Assembly: GCA_031267855.1 (NCBI GenBank)
Contig: JAIRYH010000071.1
Coordinates: 1 to 9,123 of the forward strand
Origin: Prevotellaceae bacterium
Lineage (GTDB): Bacteria; Bacteroidota; Bacteroidia; Bacteroidales; UBA932
Direction of reading: 5' to 3'
DNA length: 9,123 bases
Positions 1 to 4,468 of this stretch are shown one piece after another. Under the pieces are notes generated by a model. It had not been told where the DNA came from. It did not search any database and saw nothing but the letters and a program-made list of their open reading frames with translations. Positions within the stretch are counted from its first letter, which is position 1, and each line of letters opens with the position of its first letter. The position numbers and the translations under genes were made by a program.

Positions 1-80
1 GTGGCGTCAGGGCGTTGCAGGGGTGTTTCCGGCAGGGTTACTGCGGCAGGTGAAGCAGGTATGTTAAGGGTTCCGGGCAT
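1..80 (-). CDS. Possible 5' end of an unidentified gene, cut by the left edge
   Basis: Reading leftward from an ATG at 80, the frame stays open to the window edge and encodes about 26 residues beginning MPGTLNIPASPAAVTLPETP. The other two minus-strand frames hit stops within this stretch. The plus-strand frames also close early, at 49-51, 65-67 and 91-93. A Bacteroidota-type -7 box (153-160) lies about 70 bases upstream on the same strand, which is the best support for a gene here. The DNA also has the same G-rich plus strand as the minus-strand genes to the right. The peptide is rich in Pro, Ala and Thr and too short to assign to a family, so no function is offered. It could be chance open sequence. 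Confidence 0.35.
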   Translation of the reverse strand, partial: MPGTLNIPASPAAVTLPETPLQRPDA

Positions 81-82
81 TG

Positions 83-130
83 TTTTCAGTTGAAAGTTGT
101 TTTCAGTTGAAAGTTGAAAGTTGAAAGTTG
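83..130. repeat. Heptad block A (GTTGAAA units plus a 17-bp tandem repeat)
   Basis: A 17-bp unit (TTTTCAGTTGAAAGTTG) occurs twice in tandem at 83-99 and 100-116. It is continued by exact 7-bp units GTTGAAA at 106-112, 113-119 and 120-126. The block lies just upstream of the candidate start codon at 80, so it would be transcribed as part of that gene's leader. Confidence 0.9.
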
Positions 131-152
131 GCTGTCATGTTCAAATCGACGG

Positions 153-160
153 CAAAGATA
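153..160 (-). promoter_or_regulatory. Bacteroidota-type -7 promoter box for the leftmost gene
   Basis: The plus strand reads CAAAGATA, which is TATCTTTG on the minus strand and an exact match to TAnnTTTG. It is followed by GCCG, as is common in this phylum. No clear -33 TTG element lies 19-21 bases upstream, because that region is occupied by GTTGAAA heptads. Transcription would start near 146, giving a leader of about 65 bases that contains the heptad block at 83-130. Confidence 0.5.
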
Positions 161-169
161 GTGAAAAGA

Positions 170-197
170 GTTGAAAGTTGAAAGTTGAGAGTTGAGA
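170..197. repeat. Heptad block B (2x GTTGAAA, 2x GTTGAGA)
   Basis: There are four consecutive 7-bp units: GTTGAAA at 170-176 and 177-183, then GTTGAGA at 184-190 and 191-197. The right part of the block forms the outer end of the left arm of the inverted repeat described at 189-416. Confidence 0.9.
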
Positions 198-217
198 CAA
201 GCGCGTCATGGCGTGGA

Positions 218-236
218 GGCGGGTTTGAAACCCGCC
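218..236. repeat. GC-rich palindrome GGCGGGTTT-G-AAACCCGCC
   Basis: Two perfect 9-base arms are separated by a single G. Allowing one mismatch, the symmetry runs on for another base or two into GGAGG and CCCCT. In RNA the central bases would form the loop of a short stable stem. From memory, GGGGCGGGTTT-like palindromes are dispersed repeats in many environmental bacterial genomes. I could not check this. Confidence 0.75.
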
Positions 237-265
237 CCTGCAGATGACCATACCTTATATATATA

Positions 266-318
266 GTTGAGAGTTGAGAGTTGAGAGTTGAAAGGTAGAG
301 ACGGGGCGCGCCCCGTCT
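266..318. repeat. 53-bp heptad-plus-palindrome module, copy 1
   Basis: The module consists of GTTGAGA x3 (266-286), GTTGAAA (287-293), GGTAG, and the perfect 20-bp palindrome AGACGGGGCGCGCCCCGTCT (299-318). It is repeated 62 bp further on (328-380) with only three differences, all A/G changes in the first three heptads. The palindrome could fold as a GC-only-topped stem in either transcript. Confidence 0.9.
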
Positions 319-327
319 TAAATAAGA

Positions 328-380
328 GTTGAAAGTTGAAAGTTGAAAGTTGAAAGGTAGAGACGGGGCGCGCCCCGTCT
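328..380. repeat. 53-bp heptad-plus-palindrome module, copy 2
   Basis: The module consists of GTTGAAA x4 (328-355) followed by the same palindrome (361-380). In this copy the palindrome is perfect over 28 bp (357-384), because CTCTAC on the right completes the GTAGAG on the left. In copy 1 the right side breaks after 318. Copy 2 therefore looks like the more intact unit. Confidence 0.9.
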
Positions 381-408
381 CTACTGGCTTACGCCATGAC
401 GCGCTTCG

Positions 409-457
409 CGCAACTCTTAGTTCTTAGTTCTTAACTCTTAGTTCTTAGTTTTTCAAC
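409..457. repeat. Heptad block E (CTTAGTT units) running into the recR stop codon
   Basis: In one uninterrupted 7-bp register the block reads CGCAACT, CTTAGTT (416, 423), CTTAACT (430), CTTAGTT (437, 444) and TTTCAAC (451-457). On the minus strand these are GTTGAAA, AACTAAG, AACTAAG, AGTTAAG, AACTAAG and AACTAAG, directly following the recR coding end. The recR TGA is inside the GTTGAAA unit. Confidence 0.9.
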
Positions 458-1109
458 CTTCAAAATTGCTATTGAAGGGCTGGCGGTTTTTGATGGAGCG
501 TCCGAGGGTGAGTTCGTCGGTATATTCCAGGTCGTCGCCAAAGCCTACGCCGCGGGCAATGGTGGTGATGGCGATGGGAAGGTCGCGCAGTTTTTTGTAC
601 AGGTAGAAGCAGGTTGTTTCGCCTTCCATTGTTGTGCTTAATGCGAGGATAATTTCCCTGATGTTGCCGGCGGCGGCGCGCTGGAGGAGGGGCGTCACCG
701 TCAGGTCGTCCGGCCCGACGCCGTCCATCGGCGAGATGATGCCGCCCAGGACGTGGTACACGCCGTGGTATTGCTGCGTATTTTCGATGCTCAGCATTTC
801 GCGGATGGTTTCGACGACGCATACGGTGCTGTGGTCGCGGCGCGGATTGCTGCAGACGGTGCACCGGTCGGCGTCGGAAAGCGTGTGGCAGACGGCGCAG
901 TGTTTTATTTCGTTGCGCAGCGTGATGAATGTGTTGCCGAATTGCGCGACGTCTTCACGCGGCTGTTTCAGCAGGTGCAGGGCCAGGCGCAGGGCGGTTT
1001 TCCTGCCTACGCCCGGCAGTTTCGCCAATTCTTCGACGGCGGCGTTTAACAGTTTTGATGGCAGTTCCGGGTACACGGCAAGGGGTTTGGGGGTTGTTTC
1101 AGGCTTCAT
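453..1109 (-). CDS. recR: Recombination mediator protein RecR
   Basis: RecR works with RecF and RecO to load RecA onto single-stranded DNA at gaps. The 218-residue product has the family layout. A helix-hairpin-helix lies near 28-48 (LAKLPGVGRKTALRLALHLL). A zinc finger has cysteines at 71, 74, 83 and 86. A Toprim domain runs from about 96 (CVVE) through SPMDGVGP (126-133) to ARGVGFGDDLEYTDELTLG, then the conserved RSIKNRQ tail. It is about 10-15 residues longer than usual at the N-terminus. A GTG at codon 12 (1076) is an alternative start, but ATG 1109 overlaps the stop of the upstream thioesterase gene by 11 bp, which suggests translational coupling. The last codons merge into heptad repeat DNA, which supplies the TGA stop. 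It is the last gene of the leftward series. Confidence 0.97.
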   Translation of the reverse strand: MKPETTPKPLAVYPELPSKLLNAAVEELAKLPGVGRKTALRLALHLLKQPREDVAQFGNTFITLRNEIKHCAVCHTLSDADRCTVCSNPRRDHSTVCVVETIREMLSIENTQQYHGVYHVLGGIISPMDGVGPDDLTVTPLLQRAAAGNIREIILALSTTMEGETTCFYLYKKLRDLPIAITTIARGVGFGDDLEYTDELTLGRSIKNRQPFNSNFEG

Positions 1110-1497
1110 CCGCCAGGAGGCCGGCGATGGCTTCCGGCGGGCGGACAGGGCGGCGGGTTGCGGCGTCTATAAAGGCGAGTTCGGTGCTTCCGGTGCATAC
1201 AAGCTGCGCGGATTCGTTGTATATTTCGTATTCGAACCGGATGCGTGCCGTTATTTTGCCGCGGATTTTAGTGCGGATGGTTAATTGTTCGTCGTAGCAG
1301 GCGGGGGCGATGTAGCGGCATGCTGCCGATATGACCGGCATGAGCACGCCGCCTGTTTCTATGCTCGCGTAGGGGATGCCGCAGGCGCGGATAAGTTCCG
1401 TGCGTCCTGTTTCAAAGTAGCGGATGTAGTTGGAGTGGTGTACTACGCCCATGCGGTCGGTTTCGCAGTACTGTACGCGTATCTTTGTTTCGTGCAT
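1099..1497 (-). CDS. Hotdog-fold acyl-CoA thioesterase (YbgC/FadM-like, 4HBT)
   Basis: The 132-residue product fits the single hotdog domain of the 4-hydroxybenzoyl-CoA thioesterase family, whose members hydrolyse acyl-CoA thioesters in the cytoplasm. The signature ETDRMGVVHHSNYIRYFE lies at 12-29. Asp14 sits where the catalytic aspartate of YbgC-type enzymes lies, just before MGVVHHSNY on the long central helix. The rest (RYIAPACYDEQLTIRTKI, then RIRFEYEIYN and STELAFID) matches the beta-sheet strands of the fold. The substrate cannot be read from sequence. Short-chain or aromatic acyl-CoA is possible, and links to phospholipid metabolism are known for some relatives. The ATG at 1497 is the only reasonable start. 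It is 14 bp from the upstream mutase stop, and that gap lies in a heptad repeat. The 3' end overlaps recR by 11 bp. Confidence 0.88.
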   Translation of the reverse strand: MHETKIRVQYCETDRMGVVHHSNYIRYFETGRTELIRACGIPYASIETGGVLMPVISAACRYIAPACYDEQLTIRTKIRGKITARIRFEYEIYNESAQLVCTGSTELAFIDAATRRPVRPPEAIAGLLADEA

Positions 1498-1503
1498 GCG
1501 TTT

Positions 1504-1531
1504 CTTAATTCTTAATTCTTAATTCTTAATT
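1504..1531. repeat. Heptad block F (4x CTTAATT) spanning the mutase stop codon
   Basis: There are four exact 7-bp units CTTAATT at 1504, 1511, 1518 and 1525 (AATTAAG on the minus strand). They fill the gap between the mutase and thioesterase genes and extend into the mutase coding end. The unit carries a stop in every frame on both strands once repeated three times. Confidence 0.92.
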
Positions 1532-3245
1532 CTCCCGCTATGCGTGCAAATTTTTCATCCAGCGCTTTCGACACGCTGTCGCAGGCTTCATGGCCGGGCA
1601 GGCCGGCATGTGCGCCGAAGTAGAATTTTATTTTCGGTTCGGTGCCCGACGGGCGTATGGACACGGTCGTGCCGCCGGCGGTAATGTATTGCAGCACGTC
1701 GGATTTGTCGAACGGCAGCGGGCGGCGTTCGCCGGTGCGCGTATCCAGTGTTTCGGATGCGAGGTAGTCGTGAATGAGCGATACGCTTTCGCCGTCGATG
1801 CTTTGCAGCGGCCGGCTGCGGAAACGGTGCATCATTTCCCGGATTTGCGCCAGTCCGTCTTTTCCTTCTTTTGTGATGGCAATGAGCGTTTCTTTGTAGA
1901 AGCCGAACTGTACGTATATGTCGCGCAGCAGGTCAAACAGCGATTTGCCCTGCGAGGCCGCCCACGCTGCCATTTCGGCAATGGCGCAGGCGGTGGTTAT
2001 CGCATCCTTGTCGCGTACGAAGTCGCCGACGTTGAAGCCGAAGCTTTCTTCGACGCCGCAGATGAAGGTTTTTTTCCCTTCCTGTTCGCGAATCATTCCG
2101 GCAATGTATTTGAAGCCGGTGAATACGTTATAGATTTCCACTCCGTAGTGTTCCGCAATGCGCGTCATCAGGTCGGTCGTCACGATGGTTTTGATGATGT
2201 ATTCGTTGCCGGTCAGTTTTCCCAGTTCTTTCCAGCGGCGCAATATGTAATAGGTCAGCAGCGAATTGGTCTGGTTGCCGTTGAGGAGCAGAAATTCGCC
2301 TTGCGGGTTACGGATCGCGAGTCCTGTGCGGTCGGCGTCGGGGTCGGTGGCGATGATAAGGTCGGCGCCGGTAACGAGCGCTTTGTCCAGCGCCATTTTC
2401 AGGGCGGATGGTTCTTCGGGGTTGGGCGATGTCACTGTCGGGAAATTGCCGTCGGGGACATCCTGTTCCGGCACATGGATGATGTTGGTAAAGCCTTTCC
2501 GCTTCAGGGCTTCGGGCACCAGGGTGATGCCCGTGCCGTGCAGGGGCGTGTAGACGATCCGCAGGTTCGCGCAGTTTGCCACGGCTTCGGGCGAGAGGGT
2601 CAGTTCCATGACCCGGGCGAGGTATGCTTCGTCGATGTCTTTCCCGATGCGCTGGATGGCGCTTTCGTTCCCCTCAAATTTTACCTGCGAGGGATCGGTA
2701 ATCCCGGTTACTTGGGCAATGATGTTTTTGTCGTGCGGGGCGGTTACCTGTGCGCCGTCGTTCCAGTATGCCTTGTAGCCGTTGTATGCTTTCGGGTTAT
2801 GCGAGGCGGTGATCACCACGCCGCTCTGGCAGCCCAGGTGGCGAATGGCGAAGCTTAGTTCCGGCGTGGGGCGGAGGGCTTCAAAGAGAAATACCTTTAT
2901 GCCGTTGGCGGCAAAAACGCCCGCCGTAATCTGCGCAAAGCAGGAGCTGTTGTTGCGGCAGTCATAGGCAACAGCCACTTTTATTTCAGGTAAATCCGGA
3001 AAGCTTTTTCGCAAGTAGTCGGCCAGTCCCTGTGTTGCCATGCCAACCGTGTATTTATTCATCCGGTTGGTGCCGACGCCCATGATGCCGCGCAGCCCGC
3101 CGGTGCCAAATTCCAGGTTCCTGTAAAAGCTTTCGGTGAGTTCGGCGCCGCCGGCTGCCATCAATTCCCTCACTTTTGCTTTGGTTTCCTCATCGTAGCC
3201 ACCGTCAAGCCACTGTTGTGCGCGCTGCCTTACTGATTCGTCCAT
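1512..3245 (-). CDS. Phospho-sugar mutase (phosphoglucomutase/phosphomannomutase, PgcA-like)
   Basis: This alpha-D-phosphohexomutase interconverts hexose 1- and 6-phosphates through a phosphoserine, feeding sugar-nucleotide and glycogen synthesis. From the chosen ATG at 3245 it has 577 residues, the size of the long PGM2/PgcA-type enzymes. All four active-site motifs are present: TASHNP with catalytic Ser148, the metal loop DPDADR at 301-306, the sugar-binding EESFGF at 399-404, and the phosphate-binding RPSGTEPK at 531-538. An in-frame ATG at 3290 would add 15 residues (MPQHLTFNLKNLKKI), but these are encoded by repetitive AT-rich DNA, and relatives begin near MDESVRQRAQQWL, so 3245 is preferred. 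The last residues (LRIKN and part of the preceding E) and the TAA are encoded by heptad repeats. It follows rmlD by 55 bp. Whether glucose or mannose phosphate is the main substrate is not visible. Confidence 0.93.
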   Translation of the reverse strand: MDESVRQRAQQWLDGGYDEETKAKVRELMAAGGAELTESFYRNLEFGTGGLRGIMGVGTNRMNKYTVGMATQGLADYLRKSFPDLPEIKVAVAYDCRNNSSCFAQITAGVFAANGIKVFLFEALRPTPELSFAIRHLGCQSGVVITASHNPKAYNGYKAYWNDGAQVTAPHDKNIIAQVTGITDPSQVKFEGNESAIQRIGKDIDEAYLARVMELTLSPEAVANCANLRIVYTPLHGTGITLVPEALKRKGFTNIIHVPEQDVPDGNFPTVTSPNPEEPSALKMALDKALVTGADLIIATDPDADRTGLAIRNPQGEFLLLNGNQTNSLLTYYILRRWKELGKLTGNEYIIKTIVTTDLMTRIAEHYGVEIYNVFTGFKYIAGMIREQEGKKTFICGVEESFGFNVGDFVRDKDAITTACAIAEMAAWAASQGKSLFDLLRDIYVQFGFYKETLIAITKEGKDGLAQIREMMHRFRSRPLQSIDGESVSLIHDYLASETLDTRTGERRPLPFDKSDVLQYITAGGTTVSIRPSGTEPKIKFYFGAHAGLPGHEACDSVSKALDEKFARIAGELRIKN

Positions 3246-3249
3246 GATT

Positions 3250-3279
3250 TTTTTAAGATTTTTAAGGTTAAAGGTTAAA
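3250..3279. repeat. Short tandem repeats upstream of the mutase start
   Basis: On the plus strand, two 9-bp units (TTTTTAAGA at 3250, TTTTTAAGG at 3259) are followed by two overlapping-register 7-bp units GGTTAAA (3266-3272, 3273-3279). The DNA separates the rmlD stop from the preferred mutase start. The 7-bp unit resembles the heptads elsewhere, but with only two copies the relation is tentative. Confidence 0.6.
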
Positions 3280-3300
3280 TGCTGCGGCAAACAACGCCGT

Positions 3301-4185
3301 TCACCGTTTTATTGCCTGCTGCTTCCCGAAGGCCGTCAGGCATCGGGCAAGGGCGTCCTGCCATGGAGGTGCAACGATGCCGTAAATGTCTTTGATTTTT
3401 TCGCAGTCCAGTACGCTGTAGGCCGGGCGGCGGGCTTTGGTCGGGTATTCCGCCGTCGTGCAGGGCAACACGCGGCATGAACGCCGGCTTCCTTCCATAA
3501 TCTGCCGTGCAAAATCGTACCACGAGCAGATGCCGGCATTGGTATAATGGAAGATGCCGTGTGTACACCGTTGCGGCGCCGCGGCTATCTGTGCGGCTAT
3601 CTGCAGCAGCGCTTCCGCCAAATCGGCGGCATAGGTGGGCGAGCCGAGCTGGTCACTGACCACCTGCAATTCCCTGCGTTCTGCGCCCAGCCGCTGCATT
3701 GCGGTGAAGAAGTTCGCCCCCGCCGCCGCGTAGAGCCATGCCGTACGCACCACCATGCCCCGTTTGTATGACAGTACCGCCTGTTCGCCTTCCAGCTTGG
3801 TTTCGCCGTAAACGGAGAGCGGATTGACCGGATCGGTTTCCAGGTAGGGCGTCGTTTTTTTGCCGTCGAATACGTAGTCGGTGGAAATGTGCAGCAGGAA
3901 GGCATTGACCGGCAATGCCGCCGCTACCAGGTTGCCGACGGCTACCGCATTGACCAGCGCTGCCGGCGGGCGCTCATCTTCGGCTTTATCCACGGCTGTG
4001 TAGGCGGCGGCATTGATGATGATGTCCGGACGGTGCAGTTCTACAAACTCCGTTACCTCGTTGCGTTTTGTGATGTCCAGTTCCGCTATGTCCGTAGCGA
4101 CCAGCGAAAGTTGCGGAAAACGGACGGCTGCGGCTTGAAGCGCACAGCCTAATTGTCCTTTGCTACCCGTTATCAATACTTTCAT
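3301..4185 (-). CDS. rmlD: dTDP-4-dehydrorhamnose reductase
   Basis: RmlD (RfbD) reduces dTDP-4-keto-L-rhamnose to dTDP-L-rhamnose with NAD(P)H, the last step of this activated sugar's synthesis for surface polysaccharides. The 294-residue product is normal length for this extended short-chain dehydrogenase. The Rossmann loop GSKGQLG is at 7-13, NAAAYTAVDKAE at 58-69, STDYVFDG at 101-108 and YGETK at 126-130. Thr102, Tyr126 and Lys130 correspond to the catalytic Thr/Tyr/Lys triad of the family. The C-terminal substrate domain has VVSDQLGSPTYAADLA and the RPAYSVLD motif. No rmlA, rmlB or rmlC lies in the window, so the rest of the pathway must be elsewhere. It is the first gene of the leftward series and starts about 30 bases after a promoter-like box. 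Reductases for other 6-deoxyhexoses are close relatives, but RmlD is the best fit. Confidence 0.93.
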   Translation of the reverse strand: MKVLITGSKGQLGCALQAAAVRFPQLSLVATDIAELDITKRNEVTEFVELHRPDIIINAAAYTAVDKAEDERPPAALVNAVAVGNLVAAALPVNAFLLHISTDYVFDGKKTTPYLETDPVNPLSVYGETKLEGEQAVLSYKRGMVVRTAWLYAAAGANFFTAMQRLGAERRELQVVSDQLGSPTYAADLAEALLQIAAQIAAAPQRCTHGIFHYTNAGICSWYDFARQIMEGSRRSCRVLPCTTAEYPTKARRPAYSVLDCEKIKDIYGIVAPPWQDALARCLTAFGKQQAIKR

Positions 4186-4215
4186 TATATTAACGTGTTT
4201 TTATGTTTGGGGGAG

Positions 4216-4223
4216 CAAAAGTA
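4216..4223 (-). promoter_or_regulatory. -7 promoter box for the rmlD-mutase-thioesterase-recR series
   Basis: The plus strand reads CAAAAGTA, which is TACTTTTG on the minus strand: an exact TAnnTTTG match, identical to the box of the opposite operon. The start of transcription would be near 4210, about 25 bases before the rmlD ATG. No clear -33 TTG is visible. That position is occupied by a GAACCGG motif (4237-4243) also found near the other promoter. Confidence 0.65.
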
Positions 4224-4314
4224 AGAAAAAAAAACAGAACCGGAAAACGATTTTGAAAATCAAGAATTAAAAGCTATTTAAAAATTTAAAGGCAGACTCA
4301 AGTATCACCTGCCA

Positions 4315-4340
4315 TCGCGTTATGAATTTCCATAGCGCGA
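4315..4340. other. 10-bp hairpin in the divergent intergenic region
   Basis: TCGCGTTATG (4315-4324) pairs with CATAGCGCGA (4331-4340) across a 6-base loop, with one T-G wobble. No T-tract follows on either strand, so it is not a standard intrinsic terminator. It could be a protein-binding palindrome or part of an unrecognised small RNA. Confidence 0.6.
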
Positions 4341-4351
4341 ACGGTACAAAG

Positions 4352-4395
4352 GGCCGGTTCAATGAGGAAATGAACCGGTCAATGCATCACCGGTT
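4352..4395. promoter_or_regulatory. Three alternating CCGGTT half-sites (candidate operator or alternative hairpins)
   Basis: CCGGTTCA (4354-4361), TGAACCGG (4371-4378) and ACCGGTT (4389-4395) alternate in orientation with centres about 17 bp apart. They lie immediately upstream of the -33 position of the rightward promoter. The middle element can pair with either neighbour, in each case across a 9-base loop. The spacing fits repeated binding by a dimeric regulator. As RNA, the two stems would be mutually exclusive. Which of the two applies is not determined. Confidence 0.45.
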
Positions 4396-4405
4396 TTACA
4401 ATTTC

Positions 4406-4436
4406 TTGAAAAATCCAACTATTTTATCTACTTTTG
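4406..4436 (+). promoter_or_regulatory. Bacteroidota-type promoter for the DUF349-yidC-GumN operon
   Basis: The -7 box TACTTTTG is at 4429-4436, an exact TAnnTTTG match. A -33-like TTG is at 4406-4408, 20 bases before it, within the usual spacing. Transcription would begin near 4443, leaving a leader of about 26 bases before the ATG at 4469 and no Shine-Dalgarno, as is usual in this phylum. Confidence 0.72.
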
Positions 4437-4468
4437 TAGGCTATTTAGTAAAAACATAATCCCAACTT

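Larger units (their letters stand above)
189..416. mobile_element. 228-bp MITE-like or REP-like segment bounded by 26-bp inverted repeats
   Basis: Positions 189-214 and 391-416 are inverted repeats matching at 23 of 26 positions. The innermost 16 bases (199-214, 391-406) match perfectly and include GCGCGTCATGGCGT and its complement ACGCCATGACGCGC. Between the arms lie a GGCGGG palindrome, a TA run (256-265), two heptad blocks and two copies of a GC-rich palindrome, with no credible coding frame. Small size, terminal inverted repeats and lack of coding resemble non-autonomous elements. No target-site duplication is visible, because both flanks are themselves heptad repeats. It could equally be a mosaic of palindromic repeats rather than something that transposes. 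Confidence 0.4.

Noticed and set aside
83..384. CRISPR-like array from the spaced repeat blocks
   Set aside because: The repeating unit is 7 bp in direct tandem, block spacing is irregular, the intervening DNA itself repeats, and no cas genes are present.
299..384. The AGACGGGG palindromes as intrinsic terminators for recR
   Set aside because: The stems are strong, but neither strand has a following T-tract, and the duplication with heptads points to a repeat element. Incidental termination cannot be excluded.
634..1297. Several plus-strand open frames opposite recR and the thioesterase gene
   Set aside because: They are antisense shadows of two genes with clear family motifs, with no promoter and no recognisable protein.
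1590..2858. A 422-codon open frame on the plus strand, antisense to the mutase
   Set aside because: It lies wholly inside a well-supported mutase gene with all catalytic motifs. Its product is rich in Val, Phe, Gly and Ala without any recognisable domain, as expected for the complement of a GC-rich gene.
3246..3290. Upstream ATG at 3290 as the mutase start
   Set aside because: The extra 15 residues come from low-complexity repeat-like DNA, and the family's usual N-terminus begins near the ATG at 3245. It remains possible but less likely.
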